A DNA stretch of 64,000 bases from positions 225,725 through 289,724 of the forward strand of contig JODU01000006.1 of NCBI GenBank assembly GCA_000720845.1, in the 5' to 3' direction. Origin of the DNA: Kitasatospora aureofaciens (GTDB lineage Bacteria > Actinomycetota > Actinomycetes > Streptomycetales > Streptomycetaceae). Positions 25,133 through 34,653 of this stretch are shown here, piece after piece (the stretch's first letter is position 1; every line of letters starts with the position of its first letter). A program made the translations under genes and the position numbers. The notes below the pieces were generated by a model, which saw nothing but the letters and a program-made list of their open reading frames with translations, did not search any database and had not been told where the DNA came from.

Positions 25133-26251
25133 ATGAGCAGTACCGAACCGCGCCGTACCGCGCTCGACGCCACGCATCGCGCGCTGGGCGCGACGATGAC
25201 CGACTTCGCCGGCTGGGACATGCCCCTGCGCTACGGCTCCGAGCGCGAGGAGCACGTCGCGGTACGCACCCGCGCCGGTCTCTTCGACCTCTCGCACATG
25301 GGCGAGATCACCGTCACCGGTCCGCAGGCGGCCGGGCTGCTCGACTTCGCGCTGGTCGGCAACATCGGCAGCGTGAAGCCGGGCCGGGCCCGCTACACCA
25401 TGATCTGCCGCGAGGACGGCGGCATCCTGGACGACCTGATCGTCTACCGCCTGGGCGACACCGAGTACATGGTGGTCGCCAACGCCTCCAACGCCCAGGT
25501 CGTGCTGGACGCGCTGACCGAGCGGGCGGCCGGCTTCGACGCCGAGGTGCGCGACGACCGCGACGCCTACGCGCTGCTCGCCGTGCAGGGCCCCGAGTCC
25601 CCCGGCATCCTCGCGTCGCTCACCGACGCCGATCTGGACGGCCTGAAGTACTACGCCGGCCTGCCCGGCACGGTCGCGGGCGTTCCCGCGCTGATCGCGC
25701 GTACCGGATACACCGGCGAGGACGGCTTCGAGCTGTTCGTGAAGCCCGAGCACGCCGTCGAACTGTGGGAGGCGCTGACCCGGGCGGGCGAGGGCGCCGG
25801 GCTGATCCCGTGCGGTCTGTCCTGCCGGGACACGCTGCGCCTGGAGGCCGGCATGCCGCTGTACGGCAACGAGCTGTCGACCGCGCTGACGCCGTTCGAC
25901 GCCGGTCTCGGCCGGGTGGTGAAGTTCGAGAAGGAGGGCGACTTCGTCGGGCGTGCCGCCCTGGCCGAGGCCGCCGAGCGTGCCGCCTCCCGGCCGCCCC
26001 GCGTCCTGGTCGGCCTGGTCGCCGAGGGCCGCCGGGTCCCGCGCGCCGGGTACCAGGTGGTCGCGGGCGGCGAGGTGATCGGCGAGGTGACCTCCGGCGC
26101 CCCGTCCCCGACGCTGGGCAAGCCGATCGCCATGGCGTACGTCGACCCCGCGCACGCGGCTGTCGGCACCGAGGGTGTCGGTGTGGACATCCGGGGCAGC
26201 CACGAGCCGTACGAGGTCGTGGCGCTGCCGTTCTACAAGCGCCAGAAGTAG
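25133..26251 (+). CDS. gcvT: Glycine cleavage system T protein (aminomethyltransferase)
   Basis: A 372-residue aminomethyltransferase that moves the aminomethyl group from the H protein to tetrahydrofolate, giving methylene-THF and ammonia. Family landmarks: DFAGWDMPLRYGSEREEHVAVRTRAGLFDLSHMGEI near the N-terminus, VQGPES, RTGYTGEDGFELF, CRDTLRLEAGMPLYGNEL and the C-terminal barrel with EVTSGAPSPTLGKPIAMAYV. It begins at ATG 25133 (MSSTEPRRTALDATH); GGGAG lies about 11 bases upstream. Its leader is the glycine riboswitch. Confidence 0.97.
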   Translation: MSSTEPRRTALDATHRALGATMTDFAGWDMPLRYGSEREEHVAVRTRAGLFDLSHMGEITVTGPQAAGLLDFALVGNIGSVKPGRARYTMICREDGGILDDLIVYRLGDTEYMVVANASNAQVVLDALTERAAGFDAEVRDDRDAYALLAVQGPESPGILASLTDADLDGLKYYAGLPGTVAGVPALIARTGYTGEDGFELFVKPEHAVELWEALTRAGEGAGLIPCGLSCRDTLRLEAGMPLYGNELSTALTPFDAGLGRVVKFEKEGDFVGRAALAEAAERAASRPPRVLVGLVAEGRRVPRAGYQVVAGGEVIGEVTSGAPSPTLGKPIAMAYVDPAHAAVGTEGVGVDIRGSHEPYEVVALPFYKRQK

Positions 26252-26359
26252 ACAGTAGACACGGGGCGCCGCCCCCGCACGGCAGTCCCCTGGGTCACTC
26301 AGCCCTCCCTCTTCACCCCCTTCACCAGCCACTTCCTCGCGTACAGGAGAATTCAGGCC

Positions 26360-26737
26360 ATGAGCAACCCCCAGCAGCTGCGCTACAGCAAGGAGCACGA
26401 GTGGCTGTCGGGCGCCGAGGACGGCGTCTCGACGGTCGGCATCACGGAGCACGCGGCCAACGCGCTCGGTGACGTCGTCTTCGTGCAGCTTCCCGAGGTC
26501 GGCGACTCGGTGACCGCGGGCGAGACCTGCGGCGAACTGGAGTCGACCAAGTCCGTCTCCGACCTGTACTCCCCCGTCTCCGGCGAGATCACCGAGGTCA
26601 ACGAGGACGTCGTCAACGACCCGTCGCTGGTGAACAGCGCCCCCTTCGAGGGCGGCTGGCTGTTCAAGGTGCGGATCTCGGACGAGCCGGCCGACCTGCT
26701 CTCCGCCGACGAGTACACCGCCTTCATCGCCGGCTGA
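26360..26737 (+). CDS. gcvH: Glycine cleavage system H protein
   Basis: A 125-residue lipoyl carrier. Lipoylation lysine K64 is in GELESTKSVSDLYSPVSGE, and the HEW, GITEHA and LGDVVFVQLPEVG motifs are present. It shuttles the aminomethyl arm between the P, T and L proteins. Preceded by AGGAG at 26346-26350, 108 bases after gcvT, and followed by glyA after 14 bases, so gcvH and glyA are surely co-transcribed. The P protein gene is not in the window. Confidence 0.97.
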   Translation: MSNPQQLRYSKEHEWLSGAEDGVSTVGITEHAANALGDVVFVQLPEVGDSVTAGETCGELESTKSVSDLYSPVSGEITEVNEDVVNDPSLVNSAPFEGGWLFKVRISDEPADLLSADEYTAFIAG

Positions 26738-26751
26738 GGAGTCCCGACCCC

Positions 26752-28014
26752 ATGTCGCTTCTGAACACACCCCTGCACGAGCTGGACCCGGACGTCGCCG
26801 CCGCCGTCGACGCCGAGCTGGACCGCCAGCAGTCCACCCTCGAGATGATCGCCTCGGAGAACTTCGCCCCGGTCGCGGTCATGGAGGCCCAGGGCTCGGT
26901 CCTCACCAACAAGTACGCCGAGGGCTACCCCGGCCGCCGCTACTACGGCGGCTGCGAGCACGTCGACGTGGTCGAGCAGATCGCCATCGACCGGGTCAAG
27001 GCGCTCTTCGGCGCCGAGCACGCCAACGTGCAGCCGCACTCGGGCGCCCAGGCCAACGCGGCCGCGATGTTCGCGCTGCTCAAGCCCGGCGACACGATCA
27101 TGGGCCTGAACCTCGCCCACGGCGGGCACCTGACCCACGGCATGAAGATCAACTTCTCCGGCAAGCTCTACAACGTCGTCCCCTACCACGTCGGCGACGA
27201 CGGCCAGGTGGACATGGCCGAGGTGGAGCGCCTCGCCAAGGAGACCAGGCCGAAGCTGATCGTGGCCGGCTGGTCGGCGTACCCGCGTCAGCTGGACTTC
27301 GCCGCGTTCCGCAAGGTCGCGGACGAGGTCGGCGCGTACCTGATGGTCGACATGGCGCACTTCGCCGGCCTGGTCGCGGCGGGCCTGCACCCGAACCCGG
27401 TCCCGCACGCCCACGTGGTGACCACCACCACCCACAAGACGCTGGGCGGCCCGCGCGGCGGTGTGATCCTCTCCACGGCCGAGCTGGCCAAGAAGATCAA
27501 CTCCGCTGTCTTCCCCGGTCAGCAGGGTGGCCCGCTGGAGCACGTGGTGGCCGCCAAGGCCGTCGCCTTCAAGGTCGCCGCGAGCGAGGACTTCAAGGAG
27601 CGCCAGGGCCGTACGCTGGAGGGTGCCCGCATCCTGGCCGAGCGCCTGGTGCGGGACGACGCGAAGGCGGCGGGCGTCTCCGTCCTGACCGGCGGCACGG
27701 ACGTCCACCTGGTCCTGGTGGACCTGCGTGACTCCGAGCTGGACGGTCAGCAGGCCGAGGACCGACTCCACGAGGTCGGCATCACGGTCAACCGCAACGC
27801 CGTCCCGAACGACCCGCGTCCGCCGATGGTGACCTCCGGCCTGCGCATCGGTACGCCGGCCCTGGCGACCCGCGGCTTCACCGCCGAGGACTTCGCCGAG
27901 GTCGCGGACGTGATCGCCGAGGCGCTGAAGCCGTCCTACGACGCCGACGCCCTCAAGGCCCGGGTGAAGGCCCTGGCCGACAAGCACCCGCTGTACCCGG
28001 GTCTGAACAAGTAG
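26752..28014 (+). CDS. glyA: Serine hydroxymethyltransferase
   Basis: A 420-residue PLP enzyme of normal length that interconverts serine and glycine with methylene-THF. Catalytic PLP lysine K229 is in TTTTHKTLGGPRGG; the N-terminal EMIASENF, GYPGRRYYGG and HSGAQAN blocks and the DMAHFAGLVAAG strand are all present. Preceded by GAGGAG. It consumes the methylene-THF made by the glycine cleavage system to turn glycine into serine. Confidence 0.98.
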   Translation: MSLLNTPLHELDPDVAAAVDAELDRQQSTLEMIASENFAPVAVMEAQGSVLTNKYAEGYPGRRYYGGCEHVDVVEQIAIDRVKALFGAEHANVQPHSGAQANAAAMFALLKPGDTIMGLNLAHGGHLTHGMKINFSGKLYNVVPYHVGDDGQVDMAEVERLAKETRPKLIVAGWSAYPRQLDFAAFRKVADEVGAYLMVDMAHFAGLVAAGLHPNPVPHAHVVTTTTHKTLGGPRGGVILSTAELAKKINSAVFPGQQGGPLEHVVAAKAVAFKVAASEDFKERQGRTLEGARILAERLVRDDAKAAGVSVLTGGTDVHLVLVDLRDSELDGQQAEDRLHEVGITVNRNAVPNDPRPPMVTSGLRIGTPALATRGFTAEDFAEVADVIAEALKPSYDADALKARVKALADKHPLYPGLNK

Positions 28015-28031
28015 ACACCACGCCTTCGAGT

Positions 28032-28067
28032 GGGGCGCCGCACCCGCCACAAGCGGTCCGGCGCCCC
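28032..28067 (+). terminator. Hairpin after glyA
   Basis: Left arm GGGGCGCCG (28032-28040) pairs with CGGCGCCCC (28059-28067), and an inner CCGC/GCGG stem (28044-28047 with 28053-28056) continues it. It starts 17 bases after the glyA stop. It may separate glyA from sdaA or act as an attenuator, since sdaA follows in the same direction. Confidence 0.65.
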
Positions 28068-28115
28068 GCCCGGAGCACCCCTCCCTCTGCACCACCCCCG
28101 TTCTGAGGAGTCCCC

Positions 28116-29483
<1,368 letters not shown>

Positions 29484-29489
29484 GCGGGC

Positions 29490-29519
29490 GCCCCGGCCGG
29501 GGCGGAGGCGGGCGCCTCC
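29490..29519 (+). terminator. Double hairpin after sdaA
   Basis: GCCCCGGCCGGGGC (29490-29503) is a self-complementary palindrome immediately followed by GGAGGC (29504-29509), loop GGGC, GCCTCC (29514-29519). Two adjacent hairpins directly after the sdaA stop make a likely terminator. Confidence 0.65.
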
Positions 29520-29626
29520 ACCGGCGCCTCACCGCCTCGCCGACGCCTCATCGGTGTCTCACATCGTGACATCCGCTTTCCGAAAAACAAGACGGCTGAG
29601 ATCGTTGCAGGGCCCATGTTTCGCAC

Positions 29627-31054
29627 GTGAAAGACCGAGCCATGCCCGCACCAGCCTCCGGCCCAGCACCCAAGACCCCCGTCAACCCCCGGTCGCGGGT
29701 CCTCATCGCCAGCCTCATGGGCACGACGATCGAGTTCTACGACTTCTACATCTACGCGACCGCCGCCGTCCTCGTCTTCCCGAAGCTCTTCTTCCCGAGC
29801 AGCGACCCCACCACGGCGCTGCTGTCGTCGTTCGCGGTGTTCGGCGCCGCGATGGTCGCCCGGCCGATCGGCGCCGTCTTCTTCGGCCACCTCGGTGACC
29901 GGCTCGGCCGCAAGAAGACGCTGGTCGTCTCGCTGCTCACCATGGGCATCGCCACCTTCCTCATCGGCGCCCTGCCCACCTACGCGCAGGCCGGCTGGGT
30001 GGCCACCGCGCTGCTCGTGCTGATGCGGCTCGCACAGGGCTTCGCGCTCGGCGGCGAGTGGAGCGGGGCCGCGCTGGTCGCGACCGAGAACGCCCCCCGC
30101 GGCAAGCGCGCGCTGTACGGGACCTTCCCGCAGCTGGGCGCCCCGCTCGGCTTCATCATCGGCAACGGCCTGTTCCTGATCATCGGGGCGCTGCTGCCCT
30201 CCGACGCCGGCGCCGACCCCACCCAGCCGTCCGAGGCCTTCGCGAGCTGGGGCTGGCGCATCCCGTTCCTGTTCTCGGCCGTGATGGTCGCGATCGGCCT
30301 GTGGGTGCGCTCGCGGCTCGTGGAGTCGACTGTGTTCGCCAGGACCCGCGAGGCCGGCAAGGTGCACAAGCTCCCGCTGGCCACCGTGGTCCAGGGCCAC
30401 TGGAGGCAGCTGGTCCTCGGCACCTTCATCATGCTGGCGACGTACGTGCTCTTCTATCTGATGACCACGTTCTCGCTGAGCTACGGCCGCGCCGCGAAGG
30501 ACGCGGACGTGCCCGGACTCGGCTACAGCTACACCACGTTCGTCCTGATGATGATCTTCGGCGTGCTGTTCTTCGCCGTGTTCACCCTGGTCTCCGGCCC
30601 GCTCGCCGACAAGTACGGGCGCCGCACCACCCTGGTCTGGATCACCGCCGCGATCGTGGTCTTCGGGCTGGTCTGGGTGCCGCTGATCGGCCTGGGCACG
30701 CTCGGCGTGGTGCTGTGGCTGGTGCTCGGCTTCACGCTGATGGGCATGACCTTCGGCCCGATGGGCGCGCTGCTGCCGGAGCTGTTCCCGACGAGCGTGC
30801 GCTACACCGGATCCGGCATCTCCTACAACGTCAGCTCCATCCTCGGCGCGGCCGTCGCCCCGTTCATCGCGGTGGCGCTGTGGGAGGCCGGTGACGGATC
30901 GCCGTGGCTGGTCGGCGTCTACCTCTCGGCGATGGCCGTGCTGACGCTGATCGCCCTGCTGCTCGGCAAGGAGACCAAGGACGTCTCCCTGGACGAGGGC
31001 GAGCCCGACGCCTCCGAGGAGGACCGGCCCCGGGCGGCCTCGGTCGCCTCCTGA
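29627..31054 (+). CDS. MFS transporter, metabolite:H+ symporter (MHS) family
   Basis: A protein of 475 residues (470 if ATG 29642 is used) with 12 hydrophobic helices. The first helix TTIEFYDFYIYATAA is typical of the MHS family (ProP, ShiA, KgtP). Conserved loop motifs are GHLGDRLGRKKTL between helices 2 and 3 and LADKYGRRTTLV between 8 and 9. Substrate is probably an organic acid, amino acid or betaine; it cannot be fixed from sequence. Neither GTG 29627 nor ATG 29642 has a clear ribosome site. An acidic C-terminal tail follows the last helix. Confidence 0.88.
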   Translation: MKDRAMPAPASGPAPKTPVNPRSRVLIASLMGTTIEFYDFYIYATAAVLVFPKLFFPSSDPTTALLSSFAVFGAAMVARPIGAVFFGHLGDRLGRKKTLVVSLLTMGIATFLIGALPTYAQAGWVATALLVLMRLAQGFALGGEWSGAALVATENAPRGKRALYGTFPQLGAPLGFIIGNGLFLIIGALLPSDAGADPTQPSEAFASWGWRIPFLFSAVMVAIGLWVRSRLVESTVFARTREAGKVHKLPLATVVQGHWRQLVLGTFIMLATYVLFYLMTTFSLSYGRAAKDADVPGLGYSYTTFVLMMIFGVLFFAVFTLVSGPLADKYGRRTTLVWITAAIVVFGLVWVPLIGLGTLGVVLWLVLGFTLMGMTFGPMGALLPELFPTSVRYTGSGISYNVSSILGAAVAPFIAVALWEAGDGSPWLVGVYLSAMAVLTLIALLLGKETKDVSLDEGEPDASEEDRPRAASVAS

Positions 31055-31087
31055 GCCCCCGTCCGCCCGGGGTTCCGCCACCGCGCC

Positions 31088-31129
31088 GTGACCGTACGCC
31101 GGGCGCCCCCACGCCCGGCGGACGGTCAC
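31088..31129. terminator. Bidirectional terminator between convergent genes
   Basis: An 18-bp stem with one mismatch: left arm 31088-31105 (starting GTGACCGTACGCC), loop of six bases, right arm 31112-31129 (ending GGACGGTCAC). It lies between the stop of the MHS transporter (31054) and that of the M15 peptidase on the other strand (31137), so it can serve both. Confidence 0.75.
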
Positions 31130-31136
31130 CGGTGGC

Positions 31137-31871
31137 TCAGATGCCGCAGGTGGGGGCCGACCAGTACGGCGACGGGTCGAAGGCCACGTGGGTGTGGTCG
31201 TTGTGGCCGGGGTAGCCCGGGCCGAGGATCTCCGAGAAGCCGTGGGTCCTGGCCTGCTGGGCGAGCCGGCAGAAGCTGGGCGAGCCGGTGAGGTCGGCGG
31301 CGTCGCCGTAGAGGTGGCGGCTGGTGGACGAGCCGCCCACCGCGCTGTTGCAGGCGCGGGAGCGGAAGCCGCTGGAGATGGTGATCGGCACGTCGCCGAG
31401 GGCGTGCCGCATGGCCTCCAGCTTCCACATGGTCTTCAGCGCGTTCGACTTGGCGGTGGCGGCGGAGACCGCGCCGCCCGACCAGTCCGAGTTGCACTTG
31501 TTCAGCTCCGCGTAGCTGAAGTGGACGGGCGTGCAGTCCGCGTCCTGGAGCGCGTAGATCTTGCTGAAGGTCGCGGGGCCCGCGACACCGTCCGCGCCCA
31601 GGCCGTAGGCGGCCTGGAACTTCTTCACGGCGGCGGCGGTCCGGGCGCCGTACTGGCCGTCGTAGGAGAGCCGTTCGCCGGAGGTGACCCAGCCGGCGAC
31701 GCGGATCTGGAGCTGCGTCACGTCGCTGCCGGAGGAGCCCTCGGAGAGGGTGCGGTTCCAGGTGTAGCAGGAGTCGGCGTGCGCGGCGCCGGCGGTGGCG
31801 CCCACCCCGGCCACCGCTCCAGCCATGAGCATGACAAATGAGAGAAGGAGACGTGACACGCGTCTGAACAT
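31137..31871 (-). CDS. Secreted peptidoglycan-binding M15 D-Ala-D-Ala carboxypeptidase
   Basis: A 244-residue secreted protein. The signal peptide runs FRRVSRLLLSFVMLMAGAVAGVGATAGAAHA (cleavage after AHA, near residue 32); a PG_binding_1 domain (LSEGSSGSDVTQLQIRVAGW... YGLGADGVAGPAT) follows, then an M15A peptidase domain with SSGFRSRACN, the zinc-ligand block SRHLYGDAADLTG and the second ligand HNDHTHVAFD. It trims the terminal D-Ala of wall stem peptides, as Streptomyces albus G enzyme does. ATG 31871 has GGGAGG upstream. It is divergent from a GH25 lysozyme gene. Confidence 0.92.
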   Translation of the reverse strand: MFRRVSRLLLSFVMLMAGAVAGVGATAGAAHADSCYTWNRTLSEGSSGSDVTQLQIRVAGWVTSGERLSYDGQYGARTAAAVKKFQAAYGLGADGVAGPATFSKIYALQDADCTPVHFSYAELNKCNSDWSGGAVSAATAKSNALKTMWKLEAMRHALGDVPITISSGFRSRACNSAVGGSSTSRHLYGDAADLTGSPSFCRLAQQARTHGFSEILGPGYPGHNDHTHVAFDPSPYWSAPTCGI

Positions 31872-32050
31872 CCCGGCCTCCCGACCGTCGAGTCGTCCGT
31901 GAACCGGAGCCCAGCGTGCGGCACCGCGCTACGCGCGTCAATGGCGCCCGGGCGAAGGGAAGTCGACGTTTCCGCCTCCGACGCGGATCACCCGTGCCAT
32001 CGTGGGGAATAACCAACTCCCGTCCCCCCACAGCCCCTCAGGGAGGCCCC

Positions 32051-32608
32051 ATGCTGCGCGGCATCGACGTCAGCGCGTACCAGTCCTCCAGCTACGACAC
32101 GGACGGGCTCTCCTTCGTCTTCGTGAAGGCGACGGAGGGCCGTTCGTACGTCAACCCCAAGCTCGCGGCCCAGACGAAGCGGGCCCGCGACGCCGGACTC
32201 GTCGTCGGCTTCTACCACTTCCTGTGGCCGGGCAACCTCACCGCCCAGGCCGAGTACTTCGTCTCCAAGGCCCCGGACCGCAAGGGCGACATCCTCGCCG
32301 TCGACTGGGAGACGAACGGCGAGGGCACCCATCCGAGCAACGCGGAGAAGGACAGCTTCATCAGGAAGCTGAAGGCCCTGCGGCCGGACAACCGGATCGT
32401 CCTCTACTGCAACCGGCACTTCTGGTTGAACGTCGACACCACCTCGTACGCGGGCGACGGTCTGTGGATCGCCGACTACGTCTCGGCGGGCAAGCCGCGC
32501 ATCCAGGCGAAGTGGCGATTCCACCAGTACACGGACGACCCGGTCGACACCAACGTGGCGGACTTCGCGAGCAGGGCGGCGCTCAAGGAGTGGGCCCAGA
32601 GCGCCTGA
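32051..32608 (+). CDS. GH25 family muramidase without visible signal peptide
   Basis: A 185-residue GH25 catalytic domain: LRGIDVSAYQSS at the N-terminus with the first catalytic Asp, FVFVKATEGRSYVNP, VGFYHFLWPGN, and AVDWETN with the acid pair. It should cut the beta-1,4 bond of N-acetylmuramic acid. The domain starts at residue 2, and GGGAGG lies 4 bases before ATG 32051, so the short start is firm and no export signal is visible. How it would reach the wall is unclear. Divergent from the M15 peptidase gene, and followed by an oxidoreductase gene on the opposite strand after 7 bases. Confidence 0.88.
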   Translation: MLRGIDVSAYQSSSYDTDGLSFVFVKATEGRSYVNPKLAAQTKRARDAGLVVGFYHFLWPGNLTAQAEYFVSKAPDRKGDILAVDWETNGEGTHPSNAEKDSFIRKLKALRPDNRIVLYCNRHFWLNVDTTSYAGDGLWIADYVSAGKPRIQAKWRFHQYTDDPVDTNVADFASRAALKEWAQSA

Positions 32609-32615
32609 GGCGGCG

Positions 32616-33278
32616 TCAGCCCCGGAAGGCCGCGGGCCGCTCCGGGGAGGCCTCCGCCAGCGCCTTGGTGACGCCGTCGACGCCCTCACGCAGGCCGTAC
32701 ACCGGGGTGTCCGGCTGCTGGCGCCAGGAGTCGTCGATGCCGCCCGCGTCGACGGTGTCGAAGCCCAGCTCGTCGATCAGGGCGCGGACCTTCGCCTTGG
32801 CCGCCTCGTCGTCGCCGGCCACCGGGAGGGCCATGCGGTCGGGCGCGCCGGCCGGGCGGGGGCGGTCGAGGATGTCCTGGGCATAGGTGCCGTTGAAGGC
32901 CTTGACCACCGGGTGGCCGAGATGGCGTTCGGTCCAGCGGCTCTCGGTGAGGCCCTCGTCCTCGATGCCGGCGATCCTGCCGTCCCGCTGCTGCGGGTAG
33001 TAGTTGCCGGTGTCGATGACCGCGACGCCGTCGGCGGCCCCGTCCAGGACGCCGGACGGCAGGTCCGGGATCCGCTTCAGGGGGATCGTGACGACCACGA
33101 TCTCGGCGCCGCGCGCCGCCTCCTCCACCGGTACCGGGGTGGCGCCGGTCTCCTGGGCCAGCGCGGTGAGCGTCTGCGGCCCGCGCGAATTGGCGACGGA
33201 GACGTCGTGCCCGAGCGCGGTGAGCCGCCGGGTGAGGTTGCCGCCGATGTTGCCCGCGCCGATGATGCCGATCTTCAT
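32616..33278 (-). CDS. NADPH-dependent F420 reductase-like oxidoreductase
   Basis: A 220-residue protein with an N-terminal Rossmann motif MKIGIIGAGNIGGNLTRRL, an NSRGPQTL loop after strand 2 whose Ser/Arg suit the 2'-phosphate of NADPH, and the DTGNYYPQRD-like segment (DTGNYYPQQRDG) typical of the F420_oxidored/YIA-type branch. Family members reduce F420 or other substrates with NADPH. Substrate not determined. ATG 33278. Confidence 0.82.
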   Translation of the reverse strand: MKIGIIGAGNIGGNLTRRLTALGHDVSVANSRGPQTLTALAQETGATPVPVEEAARGAEIVVVTIPLKRIPDLPSGVLDGAADGVAVIDTGNYYPQQRDGRIAGIEDEGLTESRWTERHLGHPVVKAFNGTYAQDILDRPRPAGAPDRMALPVAGDDEAAKAKVRALIDELGFDTVDAGGIDDSWRQQPDTPVYGLREGVDGVTKALAEASPERPAAFRG

Positions 33279-33381
33279 GATGCCGACTCGCCTGGCCTTT
33301 CGGAGGTCGTGTCCTGCGGAGCCTGTCGGCTCGCGCCCATGACCTGCACCAACCTCCGGCCGAGGTGGGCTATTCCGCGCG

Positions 33382-33416
33382 AAGGCGCCCGTCCGGGTGA
33401 CCGGCGGGCGCCTTTT
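33382..33416. terminator. Hairpin with T-run near the EF-hand gene
   Basis: AAGGCGCCCG (33382-33391) pairs with CGGGCGCCTT (33404-33413), with an inner CCGG/CCGG stem and a following T-run (33412-33416) on the plus strand. It begins 15 bases beyond the stop of the minus-strand EF-hand gene, so it probably ends that transcript, although its U-tract faces the other direction. Confidence 0.7.
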
Positions 33417-33430
33417 TCGTCGCGGTGCCG

Positions 33431-33643
33431 CTACTTGTTCAGGTGGGCCCAGAACTCGTCGAACGACAGCTGCTTGTCGCCGTCCAGGTCGCGGCCGGCG
33501 ATGATCGCCTCGGCCACCGACTCGGTGACGTTCCAGTCGCCGCCCTGGGCGAGCGCGGTCTTGAACTCGGCCGCGGTGATGAGGCCGTCACCGTCCGTGT
33601 CGATCCGCTCGAACTGCTTGCGTGCTTCCTCGATGTCGGCCAC
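33431..33643 (-). CDS. Small calcium-binding protein with two EF-hands
   Basis: A 70-residue cytoplasmic protein consisting of one EF-hand pair. Loop 1 is D15-T-D17-G-D19-G-L-I-T-A-A-E26, fully canonical. Loop 2 is D52-L-D54-G-D56-K-Q-L-S-F-D-E63, canonical except Lys at position 6, where Gly is usual. It has no signal peptide. Streptomyces calmodulin-like proteins (the Cab series) have been described, and the S. coelicolor protein at this locus may be one of them, but the exact name is not certain, so no symbol is given. Promoter region upstream is short; it lies before a MerR gene. Confidence 0.9.
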   Translation of the reverse strand: MADIEEARKQFERIDTDGDGLITAAEFKTALAQGGDWNVTESVAEAIIAGRDLDGDKQLSFDEFWAHLNK

Positions 33644-33690
33644 CGGTCCGCCCCTCGTTTCGTGCCTGGGTCCATCTGACGCAGGTCAGA

Positions 33691-34605
33691 TTATCCGGCC
33701 GTCCGAGCGCTCAGTGCGGCGACCACCCACCTGAACTGCTCCTCGTGGGCGGAGGGCGGCTCCAGGCCGTTCACGATCGCCGACAGTTCCCGGTAGCGGG
33801 CGAGCCGGACGTTGGTCACCGCGGTGAGGCGTTCGAGTACGACGGCCGGGTCGGCGTCGCCGATCAGCGCGCGCACGATGTCGGCGGCCCGCGGCGAGTC
33901 CGGTGCGACACCCTCGCGCAGGGCGTCGCCCGCGAGCTGCACCATGCGGCTCACGAACCACAGCGAGGAGCCCGCGGGGACGTCCGGCCCCCGGTCCGCC
34001 GCGTTGAACTCGATCATCCGGCGCATCGTCCCCCGGAACTCCGGGTCCTGGATCAGCTCGGCCAGCTCCACCCAGGCGTCCACCTGCTCCGAGGTGGGGT
34101 CGTCGGGCAGGTCGGCGGCGGCGAAGCGCAGGCGGGTGCGGATGTCGGGGTCCGCGGTGTCGATGCCCGCGAAGACCTCCGCCATGAAGTCCTCGATGAT
34201 CCGCCGCCGTTCGGCGGTGGACAGCCGTGCCAGCTTGTTCATGAGTGTCGTCTCCTCAGCGGTCGAGCCGCGTCGCGCCACGGTGGACAGCACCGCGCGG
34301 GTCACCCTCAGCGATCTGATCTGCGCGTCCAGCGCGCTCACGTGCGCCGCCGCGACCTGCGCGACCGTGGCCTCGCCGGCCAGGACGCGGCGTACGGCGT
34401 CCAGGCCGAGGCCCAGCTCGCGCAGGGTGCGGATCAGCTCCAGGCGGGCGACGGACTGGGCGTCGTAGAGCCGGTAGCCGCCCGCGGAGCGGGTGACCGG
34501 GGGCAGGGCGCCCTCGTCGGACCAGTAGCGGATGGTGCGCACCGTCAGTCCGGTGGTCCGCGCCAGCGCGCCGATGGTCATGAGGCCGGTGCCGTCGTCG
34601 GTCAT
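33691..34605 (-). CDS. MerR family transcriptional regulator
   Basis: A 304-residue regulator with an N-terminal MerR helix-turn-helix (MTIGALARTTGLTVRTIRYWSDEGALPPVTRSAGGYRLYDAQSVARL) and a dimerisation helix with LRELGLGLDAVRRVL. The C-terminal region is long and helical, without metal-binding cysteines, so a small organic ligand is more likely than a metal. ATG 34605 or ATG 34581 could be the start. It is divergent from a GNAT acetyltransferase with a 48-bp spacer, which may be its target. Confidence 0.85.
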   Translation of the reverse strand: MTDDGTGLMTIGALARTTGLTVRTIRYWSDEGALPPVTRSAGGYRLYDAQSVARLELIRTLRELGLGLDAVRRVLAGEATVAQVAAAHVSALDAQIRSLRVTRAVLSTVARRGSTAEETTLMNKLARLSTAERRRIIEDFMAEVFAGIDTADPDIRTRLRFAAADLPDDPTSEQVDAWVELAELIQDPEFRGTMRRMIEFNAADRGPDVPAGSSLWFVSRMVQLAGDALREGVAPDSPRAADIVRALIGDADPAVVLERLTAVTNVRLARYRELSAIVNGLEPPSAHEEQFRWVVAALSARTAG

Positions 34606-34653
34606 GTCTGGGAGTCTGTGCCTTCCAGTGGGTGGAGACTCAAGGAGCGCGCG

